In this document: positions 18,922-27,840 of the stretch, one piece after another
How the letters are laid out: each line of letters begins with the position of its first letter
How positions within the stretch are numbered: the first letter of the stretch is position 1
NCBI GenBank assembly: GCA_017546025.1
Contig: JAFYYS010000022.1
Location: forward strand, 62,001 to 126,000
Length of the DNA stretch: 64,000 bases
Direction: 5' to 3'
Source of the DNA: Lachnospiraceae bacterium
Lineage (GTDB): Bacteria; Bacillota; Clostridia; Lachnospirales; Lachnospiraceae
Notes under the pieces: generated by a model
The model's input: the letters and a program-made list of their open reading frames with translations, nothing else
Database searches by the model: none
What the model was told of the DNA's origin: nothing
Program-made: the position numbers and the translations under genes

Positions 18922-21780
18922 ATGATACATTTTATCGCGCAAAAGCTGCTGAATAAAAAATGGCTGATCCTCTGCATCCTGATCGGTAACGTTTTGCTGG
19001 TGGCGATTGCTTCCTGTAACCCCATGTATACGAAGGCAGCATTGCAGAAGATGCTGACGACGAAGATGGACAACTACATCGATGAAGAGGGCAAGTATCC
19101 GGGTCTTCTGACCGTGGATGCGGTTCTCTATCAGGAGCTCCTTGAGAACAGGGTCAGCTCCTACTTCGATGATTACACTAAAGTCGAGGATAAGGTAAAG
19201 GAGCTGTACGGCATTGAGCCGATCATGCAGGTCCGCTACTTCGGATTCTCGCAGAGACAGAACGCGCATTATGTGGAAAAGCGCGAAACCAATGCGGCCA
19301 ACTCACTTTTCGTGAAGCCGGCTTCTCTGACAGGCATCGGAGAGCACGTCACATTTCTCTCGGGCGATATGTATTCGTCCACGGTAAATGAGGACGGTTC
19401 GATTGATGTCATCGTGAGCGAAGTCATGTATTTCGATTCGAACATGGTTGTCGGAGAGAATATCGAGCTCGATAACCTGAGGGATATCAACGGAAACCCC
19501 ATAACGCTTCGCATTGCCGGTGTTTTCCGTGCCGCGGATTATTCGGATATCTACTGGGCAAAGTCTTCCCTTTCCTATGACATTGACATGTTCATGGACC
19601 CTGCCCTCTTCATGGAGCGGTTCGCGAACGGAACAACGATCAGCGGTAATGTGACGGGCCGGTGGTATACGTTCTATGATTACGATAAGATCAGCACGGA
19701 GAGTGTAGAGAGCATGCTCGCTACGGATAACCGTCTGATTTACGACTACAAGGCACAGACGAAGCCCGTATACAGAATCACGTCCAATTACCATAAGGTT
19801 TTTGAGGATTATCAGAAGAATTCCGGCCGTGTCATTACGACGATGTGGATTCTGCAGTCGCCGATTCTCGTGCTTTTGGCAGTATTCATCTTCATGGTAT
19901 CGAACCAGGTCATTTCGATTGAGCAGGGTGAGATTTCCATTCTGAAGAGCCGAGGCGTCAGCAAGATGCAGCTGATTCTCACCTACCTGACCCAGTCCGC
20001 GATTCTGGCGGCAATCGGTCTGGTCATCGGTGTCCCGATCGGTTACCTTTTGTGTCATTTGTTCGGGTCGACCAATGCCTTCCTTGAGTTCGTAGGCAGA
20101 AAGGCCATGCGTGTCAGCATTACCGGAACGGCACTGTTATACGGACTTGTCGTTTCCCTTTTGAGCATCATCATCATGACGCTTCCGGTACTGAAATACG
20201 CAAGATTCACGATTGTCGAGCAGAAGGCCAACAAGCGTAAGAAGACAACGCCCCTGTGGCAGAGAGTATGGCTGGATGTCATCCTTCTTGCCGCATCGCT
20301 TTACGGTTTTTATAACTTCAATTCGCAGAAGGAACTCCTTGTTTCGAAGGTTGCTTCCGGCAAGGCACTTGACCCGATGCTGTTCCTTTCCGCATCGATG
20401 TTCATCTTAAGCTGTGCGATTGTATTCCTGCGCATCATTCCGCTTCTTGCAACCGTCGTGTTCAAGCTCGGACGGAAGATCTTAAGCCCTGCTGCTTATG
20501 CATCCTTCCTGCAGATCATGCGTGACATCAGAAAGCAGAGCTTCATCACCGTATTCCTCGTTCTGACGATTGCGCTCGGTATTTTCAATGCCAACATTGC
20601 GCGAACGGTTAATAAGAACGAAGAAATCCGCATCCATTACAGCACCGGTGCCGATGTGGTACTCAGTGAAAAATGGAAGGATAACTCCGGGGATATGAAG
20701 ATGGGCTACGCAGGCGCCCTGCTTTATGAGGAACCGGATTACGGCCGCTACGAAGCGCTGAAGAATGAAAACAAAGATAAGCTGAAGGGTCTTGCCAAAG
20801 TGCTTCGTGCCGAGGCTACCGTAAACAGCACGGCTGCCGATGCCGATCCCGTTACCTTCCTTGCCATCAATACGTATGATTTCGGTAATACGGCATGGAT
20901 GCCCGACGGCGTGACGCCGGAGCATTGGTACAACTACCTGAATGAACTTGCATCGAACCCTGAAGGTGCCATCATTTCCACGAATTTCGCGCAGAAGATG
21001 AACTTCAAGGTCGGCTCCACGATTTCCCTGTACCGCAAGGATTCCACCGGCAAATCGATGGGCCGCATGCCGCTGACGGTTGTCGCCATCGTGGATGCCT
21101 TCCCTTCCTTTGAGGCGAAGCAGACGGTTGTTGCGGATGACGGTACCGTGACGACGACCGAGAATTATCTTGTGGTAAGCAACTACGCGAATCTCTCAAG
21201 ATACTATCCGGTAACGCCTTACGAGGTATGGATGAAGGTCGAAGGCGACACTGATTTCATCTATGACTGGGCCGTGGAAAATAAGATTACATTTTCCTCT
21301 TTCGCGGATTATTCGGACCGCATCGTTGCGATGAAAAATGACCCGTACTTCCAGGTTACGAACGGCATGCTGACGATTACCTTCATCGTGGTTCTGGTGC
21401 TTTGTGCAATCGGTTTCCTGATTTACTGGCTGACGAGCATCCGCGCACGCGAGTTAATCTTCGGTATTTACCGTGCCATGGGTATGTCGATGGGAGAACT
21501 GATCAGAATGCTTCTCAATGAGCACTTCTTCGGTTCGGTCATTCCCATCCTGTTCGGTGCCGGTGTCGGCATTCTGGCATCGAAGATGTTCATACCGCTC
21601 ATCGAAATCGCTTACGCCCCGGCGGAGCAGACGCTTCCTACCGGAATCTTCATCAATTCGGGTGATATCGTGAGAATCAGCGTCGTGGTCGGCGTCATGC
21701 TGATCGGCTGTCTCGCCGTTATTTCCGTGATGCTTTCGAAGATGAAGATTAACCAGGCTTTGAAGCTCGGCGAGGATTAA
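18922..21780 (+). CDS. FtsX/MacB-type ABC transporter permease
   Basis: A 952-residue membrane protein with about ten predicted helices: one at the N-terminus (10-32), a group between about 305 and 560, and three near the C-terminus (about 815-840, 870-890, 920-945). Two large extracytoplasmic regions lie between them (about 35-300 and 565-810). The segments ISIEQGEISILKSRGVSKMQ and FGIYRAMGMSMGELIRMLLN are typical FtsX-domain cytoplasmic couplings, so there are two FtsX domains. It follows the adaptor genes by 11 bases and is followed by two ATPase genes, completing a macrolide- or peptide-exporter-like system. No substrate can be deduced. Confidence 0.85.
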   Translation: MIHFIAQKLLNKKWLILCILIGNVLLVAIASCNPMYTKAALQKMLTTKMDNYIDEEGKYPGLLTVDAVLYQELLENRVSSYFDDYTKVEDKVKELYGIEPIMQVRYFGFSQRQNAHYVEKRETNAANSLFVKPASLTGIGEHVTFLSGDMYSSTVNEDGSIDVIVSEVMYFDSNMVVGENIELDNLRDINGNPITLRIAGVFRAADYSDIYWAKSSLSYDIDMFMDPALFMERFANGTTISGNVTGRWYTFYDYDKISTESVESMLATDNRLIYDYKAQTKPVYRITSNYHKVFEDYQKNSGRVITTMWILQSPILVLLAVFIFMVSNQVISIEQGEISILKSRGVSKMQLILTYLTQSAILAAIGLVIGVPIGYLLCHLFGSTNAFLEFVGRKAMRVSITGTALLYGLVVSLLSIIIMTLPVLKYARFTIVEQKANKRKKTTPLWQRVWLDVILLAASLYGFYNFNSQKELLVSKVASGKALDPMLFLSASMFILSCAIVFLRIIPLLATVVFKLGRKILSPAAYASFLQIMRDIRKQSFITVFLVLTIALGIFNANIARTVNKNEEIRIHYSTGADVVLSEKWKDNSGDMKMGYAGALLYEEPDYGRYEALKNENKDKLKGLAKVLRAEATVNSTAADADPVTFLAINTYDFGNTAWMPDGVTPEHWYNYLNELASNPEGAIISTNFAQKMNFKVGSTISLYRKDSTGKSMGRMPLTVVAIVDAFPSFEAKQTVVADDGTVTTTENYLVVSNYANLSRYYPVTPYEVWMKVEGDTDFIYDWAVENKITFSSFADYSDRIVAMKNDPYFQVTNGMLTITFIVVLVLCAIGFLIYWLTSIRARELIFGIYRAMGMSMGELIRMLLNEHFFGSVIPILFGAGVGILASKMFIPLIEIAYAPAEQTLPTGIFINSGDIVRISVVVGVMLIGCLAVISVMLSKMKINQALKLGED

Positions 21781-21789
21781 GGAGGAAGC

Positions 21790-22491
21790 ATGGAAGAGAT
21801 TTTACGTACAGAAGACGTGAAGCGCGCGTTCCCGGTTGCAGGCGGGGATTTTTGGGCCCTTAAGGGCATCAGCATTACCGTGCCGAAGAACAGCCTGACC
21901 ATTTTAAAGGGACGTTCCGGTTCCGGTAAGACGACGCTTCTTAACATCATCGGCGCTCTTGATGCGCCGACAAGCGGCAAGGTATTCTTTGACGGCAAGG
22001 ATATTTCCAACGCCTCCGATAAGGAGCGCGAGCTGTTAAGACGCCGCGAAATCGGATTTATCTTTCAGTCCGTTGCCCTGATTCCGGTCATGTCCGCATA
22101 CGAGAACGTAGAGTATGCCCTTCGGCTTGCCGGATACAAGGGAGACTATAAGGAACGCGTCATGGACTGCCTGAAGCTGGTCGGTCTCAGTAAGCGTGCT
22201 TCCCATATGCCGCAGGAGCTCTCCGGCGGTGAGCAGCAGCGTGTCGCGATTGCGCGTGCCATTGCCCACAAGCCGAAGATCATCTTCGCCGATGAGCCTA
22301 CCGGTGAGCTGGACTCCGCGACCAGCCTTTCGGTAATCGGCATTTTCAAGGATCTGATCAAGAAGGAAGGAATCACATTTGTCATGACGACACATGACCC
22401 GAAGCTGATGGGTTACGGCGACATGGTTTATGAGATTTTGGACGGTGAAGTCATTTCCACAACCGACAATACGGAGGGAAGAAATGAGTAA
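21790..22491 (+). CDS. ABC transporter ATP-binding protein (LolD/MacB type)
   Basis: A 233-residue ATPase with Walker A GRSGSGKTTLLN (about 38-49), a Q-loop region FIFQSVALIPVMSAYENVE, signature LSGGEQQRVAIARA (about 143), Walker B IIFADEPTGELDS and the switch His in TTHDP. The form is that of ATPases paired with FtsX-type permeases. It starts 10 bases after the permease gene and overlaps the next ATPase gene by 8 bases, so both ATPases are likely translated together and may form a heterodimer on the single two-domain permease. Confidence 0.92.
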   Translation: MEEILRTEDVKRAFPVAGGDFWALKGISITVPKNSLTILKGRSGSGKTTLLNIIGALDAPTSGKVFFDGKDISNASDKERELLRRREIGFIFQSVALIPVMSAYENVEYALRLAGYKGDYKERVMDCLKLVGLSKRASHMPQELSGGEQQRVAIARAIAHKPKIIFADEPTGELDSATSLSVIGIFKDLIKKEGITFVMTTHDPKLMGYGDMVYEILDGEVISTTDNTEGRNE

Positions 22492-23632
22492 GAAAAACCG
22501 AAACCAGATAGTGCAGAAAGCAAAAAAGAAACCGGATCAGATCGTGCAGAAAAAGACGGGAACCATGTTAGATCCTGCAATCAAAAAGATTCAGGAGGAG
22601 ATTCAGAAGGAAGCCCCCGAGACGAAACCCGAGGCCGTAGCGGCGGAACCCGCAGGCGACGAGCCCGGCCCGATGGCGGAGGAAATTTCGAAGGCTTTGA
22701 AGGATTCCTTCATGGAAGCCTACAAGAAGCAGACCGAGGGCGAACTTGAGGATGAGCTTGACGATAACGTCATGATCCTCTGCGAGAATCTGGTCAAGAT
22801 TTATAAGACGAAGGAGACCGAGGTTCTGGCCCTGCAGGGCCTTGAGCTTCGTGTCGAAAAGGGCGAGTTCATTGCCATCATCGGTAGTTCCGGTTCCGGT
22901 AAATCGACGTTTCTTAACCTCCTCGGCGGTCTGGACCGTCCGAGCGCAGGAAAATTATACGTGGACGGTAAGAACCTGTTTAAGATGACGGAGAGCCAGC
23001 TCGTTGCGTATAAGCAGAAGACGGTCGGATTTGTCTGGCAGAACAACGCCAGAAACCTGCTTCCGTATCTGACTGCCGTACAGAACGTAGAACTGCCGAT
23101 GCTGTTCTGCGAGCCGAAGGAGCGCCATGAGCGTGCGATTGAGCTGCTGACGCTTGTCGGAATGGTACATAAGAAGGACAGCCGTCTGAATCAGCTGTCC
23201 GGCGGTGAGCAGCAGAGAATCGCCATCGCGATTGCGCTTGCCAACCGGCCGAAGCTGCTTCTTGCCGACGAGCCGACCGGTTCCGTTGACCAGAAGACAA
23301 GCGACGCCGTTCTGGACGTATTCCGTAAGCTGAACACCGAGCTCGGCATCACCATCGTCATCGTAACGCACGATATCAACCTCGCCAAGAAGGTTAACCG
23401 TGTCGTGATGATGCGTGACGGAAAGACGAGCATCGAGCGAATCATGAAGGAAGAGTACGTGAAGGAGAACCTTCACGGCTTCATCGAAGAGGATACGCAC
23501 GAAGAGTACGCCATTCTCGACCATGCCGGCCGTGTGCAGATTCCGCGTGAAATGCTCGACGAAATCGGCGTAGACAGCAAGAAGATCAGAATGTCCGTGG
23601 ACGGCGACAAGATCGTCATCACGAAGGCATAA
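22484..23632 (+). CDS. ABC transporter ATPase with charged N-terminal tail and C-terminal AbrB-like domain
   Basis: A 382-residue protein. ATG 22484 overlaps the upstream stop and is preceded by GGAGGGAAGAA. Residues 1-85 are a Lys/Glu-rich, probably disordered tail containing a short internal repeat (QIVQKAKKKPD then QIVQKKTG). The ATPase domain follows with Walker A GSSGSGKSTFLN (about 133), signature LSGGEQQRIAIAIA (about 239) and Walker B LLLADEPTGSVDQ. The last 40 residues or so, HAGRVQIPREMLDEIG followed by KKIRMSVDGDKIVI, read like a SpoVT/AbrB swapped-hairpin domain, which normally binds DNA or mediates dimers in regulators. That fusion is unusual for an exporter ATPase. A terminator follows. 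Confidence 0.85.
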   Translation: MSKKNRNQIVQKAKKKPDQIVQKKTGTMLDPAIKKIQEEIQKEAPETKPEAVAAEPAGDEPGPMAEEISKALKDSFMEAYKKQTEGELEDELDDNVMILCENLVKIYKTKETEVLALQGLELRVEKGEFIAIIGSSGSGKSTFLNLLGGLDRPSAGKLYVDGKNLFKMTESQLVAYKQKTVGFVWQNNARNLLPYLTAVQNVELPMLFCEPKERHERAIELLTLVGMVHKKDSRLNQLSGGEQQRIAIAIALANRPKLLLADEPTGSVDQKTSDAVLDVFRKLNTELGITIVIVTHDINLAKKVNRVVMMRDGKTSIERIMKEEYVKENLHGFIEEDTHEEYAILDHAGRVQIPREMLDEIGVDSKKIRMSVDGDKIVITKA

Positions 23633-23641
23633 AAGAGTAAG

Positions 23642-23674
23642 AAAAACCACCGGCTTCAGGCCGGTGGTTTTTTT
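23642..23674. terminator. Bidirectional intrinsic terminator between the exporter operon and pyrI
   Basis: A perfect hairpin, ACCACCGGC with loop TTCAG and GCCGGTGGT, with an A-run before it and a T-run after it. It can end the exporter transcript on the plus strand and the pyrB-pyrI transcript on the minus strand. Confidence 0.92.
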
Positions 23675-23689
23675 GCGTCGTATTTTCCA

Positions 23690-24121
23690 TCAGAGATTCG
23701 TTTCTTTGTATTTCTGCTCGCAGTAGACGCAGCGGTATACGCATTTTTCTTCATTTGTGAGGCGGAAGCGGTGCGGGAGCTCCTGCTCGATGCTTGTGAT
23801 GCAGCGTGGGTTCTTGCACTTTAAAATGTTCGTTACCTCGCGCGGAAGACGCACGCGGCGCTTCTCGACGATGATATCGTTTTCGATGATGTTTAATGTG
23901 ATGTTCGGATCGAGTACCGCGAGGGTATCGAGGTCGACCGTGATCGGTCCTTCGATTTTGATGATGTCCTTGCGGCCCATTTTATTGCTGGACGCATTCT
24001 TGATGATGGCGACACAGCAGTCGAGCTTTCCGAGCTCGAGATATTCGTAAATCTGCATGCCCTGGCCGGGTTTGATGTGGTCGATGACGACGCCTTGATG
24101 GAGTCCGCCGATATTTAACAT
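23690..24121 (-). CDS. pyrI: Aspartate carbamoyltransferase regulatory subunit
   Basis: A 143-residue subunit that binds nucleotide effectors and links catalytic trimers of aspartate transcarbamoylase. It starts MLNIGGLHQGVVIDHIKPG. The four zinc-binding cysteines are in the C-terminal region: CKNPRC, then about 22 residues later CVYC. It lies 13 bases downstream of pyrB on the minus strand, the usual pair in Clostridia that have the regulated enzyme. Slightly shorter than E. coli PyrI but complete. Confidence 0.96.
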   Translation of the reverse strand: MLNIGGLHQGVVIDHIKPGQGMQIYEYLELGKLDCCVAIIKNASSNKMGRKDIIKIEGPITVDLDTLAVLDPNITLNIIENDIIVEKRRVRLPREVTNILKCKNPRCITSIEQELPHRFRLTNEEKCVYRCVYCEQKYKETNL

Positions 24122-24134
24122 GTTGTGTACCTCC

Positions 24135-25067
24135 TTACTGTTGCGGGATGCGGTCCTTAAGACCGAGAAGCAGGATGATCAGTGCCATGCGGGCGTAGAC
24201 GCCGAAGCCGGCCTGACGGAAATATGCCGCACGCGGGTCGTTGTCAACTTCAACGGAGATTTCGTTGACACGCGGAAGCGGATGCAGGACGAACATGTCG
24301 TCGCGGGCAAGCTTCATCTTTTCAGGCGTCAGAATGAAGCTGTTCTTCAGGCGGATGTAATCCTCTTCGTTGAAGAAACGTTCTCTCTGTACGCGGGTCA
24401 TGTAAAGAATGTCAAGCTCGGGCATGACTTCGTCGAGGGAGCGGACTTCCTTGTACGGAATATTCTTTGCGTCGAGCACCTCCTCCTTGAGGTAGGCGGG
24501 AATGCAAAGCTCTTCGGGTGAGATCAGCACGAAGCGGATGCCGGGGTAGCGGACCATCGCGTTGATCAGGGAGTGCACCGTGCGGCCGAATTTCAGGTCG
24601 CCGCAAAGACCGATGGTCATGTTGTCAAGCCGTCCCTTGAGCTCGAGGATTGTGAGCAGGTCGGTGAGCGTCTGTGTCGGGTGGTTGTGGCCGCCGTCAC
24701 CGGCGTTGATGACCGGAATTCCCGAGTGTCTCGAAGCCACGAAGGGAGCACCTTCCTTCGGATGGCGCATCGCGCAGATGTCGGCGTAGTAGGAGATGAT
24801 GCGGATTGTGTCGGAAACGCTTTCTCCTTTTGCTGCGGAGCTGGAGTCCGCGCTCTGGAAGCCGAGAACCGAGCCTCCGAGATTCAGCATGGCAGCTTCA
24901 AACGAGAGACGCGTACGCGTGCTCGGCTCGTAGAAGCAGGTGGCGAGTTTCTTGCCGTCACAAACGTGGCGGTAGCGCTCGGGATCTCTCATGATGTCCT
25001 GTGCGAGAGTGAGGAGTTCGGTGAGCTCCTCGAGGCTTAAGTCCATGGGGCTGATGAGATGTTTCAT
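24135..25067 (-). CDS. pyrB: Aspartate carbamoyltransferase catalytic subunit
   Basis: A 310-residue enzyme condensing carbamoyl phosphate and aspartate to carbamoyl aspartate, the committed step of pyrimidine synthesis. The carbamoyl-phosphate motif [12 protein letters not shown] is near residue 50, with [16 protein letters not shown] and [14 protein letters not shown] further on. The latter two are typical of catalytic chains that pair with PyrI. AGGAGG precedes the ATG at 25065-25067. The upstream 130 bases carry hairpins but no recognisable PyrR-binding element. Confidence 0.97.
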   Translation of the reverse strand: MKHLISPMDLSLEELTELLTLAQDIMRDPERYRHVCDGKKLATCFYEPSTRTRLSFEAAMLNLGGSVLGFQSADSSSAAKGESVSDTIRIISYYADICAMRHPKEGAPFVASRHSGIPVINAGDGGHNHPTQTLTDLLTILELKGRLDNMTIGLCGDLKFGRTVHSLINAMVRYPGIRFVLISPEELCIPAYLKEEVLDAKNIPYKEVRSLDEVMPELDILYMTRVQRERFFNEEDYIRLKNSFILTPEKMKLARDDMFVLHPLPRVNEISVEVDNDPRAAYFRQAGFGVYARMALIILLLGLKDRIPQQ

Positions 25068-25096
25068 ATAAATCCTCCTTGCATTTTTCTAAAGGA

Positions 25097-25137
25097 GCAC
25101 AACGCATTGAAGAACCGGCTGCGCCGATGTGTTGTGC
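25097..25137 (-). promoter_or_regulatory. Nested hairpin in the pyrB leader
   Basis: An 11-base stem with one mismatch (GCACAACGCAT against ATGTGTTGTGC on the plus strand) encloses a smaller perfect hairpin CGGC-TGC-GCCG. It lies 30 bases upstream of pyrB and is not followed by a T-run. It could be part of a translational or transcriptional control of pyrBI; no known element is matched. Confidence 0.35.
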
Positions 25138-25141
25138 GTAG

Positions 25142-25183
25142 GTCATCAGGGCTTTTCCCGCTTCGCGGGTCCCTCCTCATGAC
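25142..25183 (-). repeat. Copy B of a two-copy stem-loop motif
   Basis: On the minus strand the core AGGAGGGACCCGCGAAGCGGG (plus-strand 25157-25177) contains the hairpin CCCGC-GAA-GCGGG and is flanked by an outer inverted repeat GTCAT/ATGAC. The same 21-base core, with one difference, occurs at 54164-54184 with a different outer stem. It lies between the uxaC terminator and pyrB. Two copies in unrelated intergenic regions suggest a small dispersed palindromic repeat. Confidence 0.55.
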
Positions 25184-25213
25184 AAATAAAAAGCCTACGA
25201 TTATTTCGCAGGC
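25184..25213 (-). terminator. Intrinsic terminator overlapping the uxaC stop codon
   Basis: Read on the minus strand, GCCTGCGA pairs with TCGTAGGC (one G-U pair) around a short loop that contains the uxaC TAA stop, followed by TTTTTATTT. It should end the uxaC transcript and insulate pyrB. Confidence 0.8.
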
Positions 25214-26610
25214 TTAAAATCAAAGTAACGGAGACAGTTGTTATAGCAAATGTCCTCCACAACGGTACCGAGGAACGACATATCCGCCGGGTATTCGCCT
25301 TCAGAGACAAGTCTTCCGAAGTAACGGCAAAGGATACGGCGGAAATACTCGTGCCGTGTGTAAGAAAGAAAACTGCGGGAATCGGTAAGCATGCCGATAA
25401 ACTGCCCGATGACGCCGAGATTCGAAAGACTCGTGAGCTGGTCGAGCATGCCGGTTTTGTTGTCATTGAACCACCAGGCGGAGCCGTGCTGAATCTTGCC
25501 TGCGCAGCTTTCATCCTGGAAACAGCCGATCACGGAATCGATAGCGGCATTGTCAATCGGGTTCAAAGAATACAAAACGGTCTTCGGAAGCTGTTCCGTC
25601 TTCGCGAGATCGTTCAAAAACTCCGTCAGCGAAGCAACGGGAGTATGGTTATCAATGCAGTCAAAGCCCGTGTTGGGACCGATGCGGTCGAACATCAGGC
25701 TGTTGTTGTCGCGTTTAACGCCGTAATGCAGCTGCATGACAAAGCCGACCCGGTGGTATTCCCGGGCAAGATGCAGCAGAAGATTGGTGCGGTAAGCCAT
25801 GGCTTCCTTACGGGTAACGGAACCGCCGTCCATGCGCTTACGGAAAATGCCACTCGCAGTCTCGTCATCACAGGGCTCGTACATCACATACGGGAGTCCG
25901 TGATCGGCGGTTTTCGCGCCGCGGAAGGCAAAGTAATTAATCCGCTCCGTCAGGCTGTCCTTCAGATCGGAGAGACTGTACATGGTCCAGTCGCAAATCT
26001 CGCCGAGATGCTCTACATGCTCTGCAAAGTCAGGCTTCTCGATATCGAGGAAGCTGTCGGGGCGAAATGCGGGCAGCACCTGAACAGGGAAGGACTCGTC
26101 GTCCGCAAGCTGTTTATGGTATTTGAGATCGTCGCACGGGTCGTCGGTTGTGCAGAGAATCCGCACGTTGGAACGACGCACGAGATTCCTCGCGCTCATA
26201 GCGGGATCGCGAAGCATTTCGTTGCAGCGGTCATAAATTTCAAGAGCATTCTTAGGGGTAAGGGGTTCCTCTATCCCGAAATAGCGGCGAAGCTCCAGAT
26301 GGCTCCAGTGATATAAAGGATTGCCGATGGCTCTTTGCAAAGAGGCGGCAAATGCCTCGAATTTCTTTTCGGGATCGGCACTTCCGGTAATCAGGTCCTC
26401 CGGAACGCCGCAGGCTCTCATGATGCGCCATTTATAGTGGTCGGCACCGAGCCAGAGGTCGGAAATATTACAGAAACGGACATCGTCCGCAATCTCGGAA
26501 ACGGGAATATGACAATGGTAATCAATGATCGGCATATGCTCGGCATACTTGTGGTACAGTACCTCCGCGCATTCCGTATCCAAAAGGAAGTTTTTATCCA
26601 TAAACTCCAT
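25201..26610 (-). CDS. uxaC: Glucuronate isomerase (uronate isomerase)
   Basis: A 469-residue amidohydrolase-fold enzyme converting D-glucuronate to D-fructuronate (and galacturonate to tagaturonate). It has the metal-binding IDYHCHIP motif with His32 and His34. Other family segments are LTPKNALEIYDRCNEML, LCTTDDPCDDL and KTVLYSLNPID. ATG 26608-26610 is chosen because GGGAGG sits 8 bases upstream. It is divergent from kdgK, and the intervening 188 bases hold promoters for both. It supplies the substrate for uxuB, which lies about 22 kb away. Confidence 0.96.
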   Translation of the reverse strand: MEFMDKNFLLDTECAEVLYHKYAEHMPIIDYHCHIPVSEIADDVRFCNISDLWLGADHYKWRIMRACGVPEDLITGSADPEKKFEAFAASLQRAIGNPLYHWSHLELRRYFGIEEPLTPKNALEIYDRCNEMLRDPAMSARNLVRRSNVRILCTTDDPCDDLKYHKQLADDESFPVQVLPAFRPDSFLDIEKPDFAEHVEHLGEICDWTMYSLSDLKDSLTERINYFAFRGAKTADHGLPYVMYEPCDDETASGIFRKRMDGGSVTRKEAMAYRTNLLLHLAREYHRVGFVMQLHYGVKRDNNSLMFDRIGPNTGFDCIDNHTPVASLTEFLNDLAKTEQLPKTVLYSLNPIDNAAIDSVIGCFQDESCAGKIQHGSAWWFNDNKTGMLDQLTSLSNLGVIGQFIGMLTDSRSFLSYTRHEYFRRILCRYFGRLVSEGEYPADMSFLGTVVEDICYNNCLRYFDFKPAK

Positions 26611-26651
26611 TCAGACATCCTCCCGATAAAGTCCGAAATCTTATCTGCGAA

Positions 26652-26680
26652 ATCATACCATATCGCAGAATCATTTTCAA
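26652..26680 (-). promoter_or_regulatory. Promoter of uxaC
   Basis: On the minus strand: -35 TTGAAA (plus 26675-26680), 17-base spacer, -10 TATGAT (plus 26652-26657). It faces away from the kdgK promoter across about 60 bases, so one regulator bound between them could control both; no clear operator is evident. Confidence 0.75.
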
Positions 26681-26741
26681 GAGGATTTCCGAAGAAAAAT
26701 GAAATCGCTTCCCAATATGTTGTAATTTCACAATTCTTTTG

Positions 26742-26770
26742 TTGCGAAAAAATGCAAGATATGGTAAAAT
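26742..26770 (+). promoter_or_regulatory. Promoter of kdgK
   Basis: -35 TTGCGA (26742-26747), 17-base spacer, -10 TAAAAT (26765-26770), 28 bases before the kdgK start codon. Confidence 0.7.
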
Positions 26771-26798
26771 TTCTGTAGTTTGGATACGGGAGGCAGTT

Positions 26799-27821
26799 AT
26801 GGGAAGAATTGTGACACTCGGAGAGATCATGCTTCGTCTTTCCACACCGGGATATGAGCGGTTCATGCAGGCGGAAAGCTTTGATGTCTGCTACGGCGGA
26901 GGAGAAGCCAATGTGGCTGTTTCGCTTGCCGGATTCGGTCATGAAGCTTCCTTTGTCACCAAGCTCCCGGCCAATGAAATCGGCGATGCCGCCGTGTCGG
27001 CGCTTCGCAGATACGGGGTTGACACCTCGGACATCGTTCGCGGCGGAGACCGCGTCGGAATCTATTTCCTGGAGACCGGCGCATCGGTAAGACCGTCCAA
27101 GGTTGTATATGACCGTGCCCATTCCGCAATCGCGGAAGCCGTTCCGTCCGATTTTGATTTCGAGAAGATCTTCGAAGGCGCGGCGTGGTTTCATTTTACA
27201 GGGATCACGCCTGCCATCAGCGACAATGCCGCAGAAGTTACAAAGGCTGCCCTGATTGCCGCCAAGAAGAAGGGACTGACGGTTTCGTGCGATCTGAATT
27301 TCCGCAAGAAGCTCTGGTCCAGTGAAAAAGCGCAGAAGGTCATGACCGACCTGATGCAGTATGTGGATGTCTGCATCGGAAACGAAGAGGATGCGGAGAA
27401 GGTGCTCGGCTTTAAGCCCGCAGGCACCGATGTCACGAAGGGTGATCTGGCACTCGCCGGATATGAGGACATCTTCAAACGGATGAAGGAACGGTTCGGA
27501 TTCCGTTATGTCGTAAGCTCCCTTCGGGAGAGCATTTCCGCTTCGGACAACAACTGGTCCGCAGCCATCTATGACGGAAACGAGTTTTATCATTCCCGTA
27601 CCTATAAGCTGCACATCGTAGACCGTGTCGGCGGAGGAGATTCCTTTGCGGCAGGCCTGATTTGCGGACTGATGGACGGAAAGAGCGGAAAGGAAGCCCT
27701 GGAATTTGCCGTAGCGGCAAGCGCCTTAAAGCACACGATTCCGGGCGATTTCAACTGTGTAACGAGAAACGAAGTACTTGCCCTTGCCGGCGGCGACGGA
27801 AGCGGACGGGTACAGAGATAG
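26799..27821 (+). CDS. kdgK: 2-keto-3-deoxygluconate kinase (PfkB family)
   Basis: A 340-residue sugar kinase of the PfkB/ribokinase family. The N-terminal segment CYGGGEANVAVSLAGFG (about 33) and the C-terminal signature VGGGDSFAAGLICGLMDG (about 276), with the catalytic Asp, are intact. Its place divergent from uxaC makes phosphorylation of KDG to KDPG the best assignment; fructokinase or ribokinase activity is less likely. The longer frame beginning at 26739 has no ribosome-binding site and runs through the promoter; ATG 26799 has GGGAGG 5 bases upstream. The KDPG aldolase gene that would follow is absent. Confidence 0.88.
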   Translation: MGRIVTLGEIMLRLSTPGYERFMQAESFDVCYGGGEANVAVSLAGFGHEASFVTKLPANEIGDAAVSALRRYGVDTSDIVRGGDRVGIYFLETGASVRPSKVVYDRAHSAIAEAVPSDFDFEKIFEGAAWFHFTGITPAISDNAAEVTKAALIAAKKKGLTVSCDLNFRKKLWSSEKAQKVMTDLMQYVDVCIGNEEDAEKVLGFKPAGTDVTKGDLALAGYEDIFKRMKERFGFRYVVSSLRESISASDNNWSAAIYDGNEFYHSRTYKLHIVDRVGGGDSFAAGLICGLMDGKSGKEALEFAVAASALKHTIPGDFNCVTRNEVLALAGGDGSGRVQR

Positions 27822-27840
27822 AGAAGGGAGACTTTATATT

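Noticed and set aside
24958..25146. A possible leader peptide of 62 codons before and into pyrB.
   Set aside because: It lacks a convincing ribosome-binding site and any run of control codons, and runs out of frame into pyrB. The hairpin there is noted separately.
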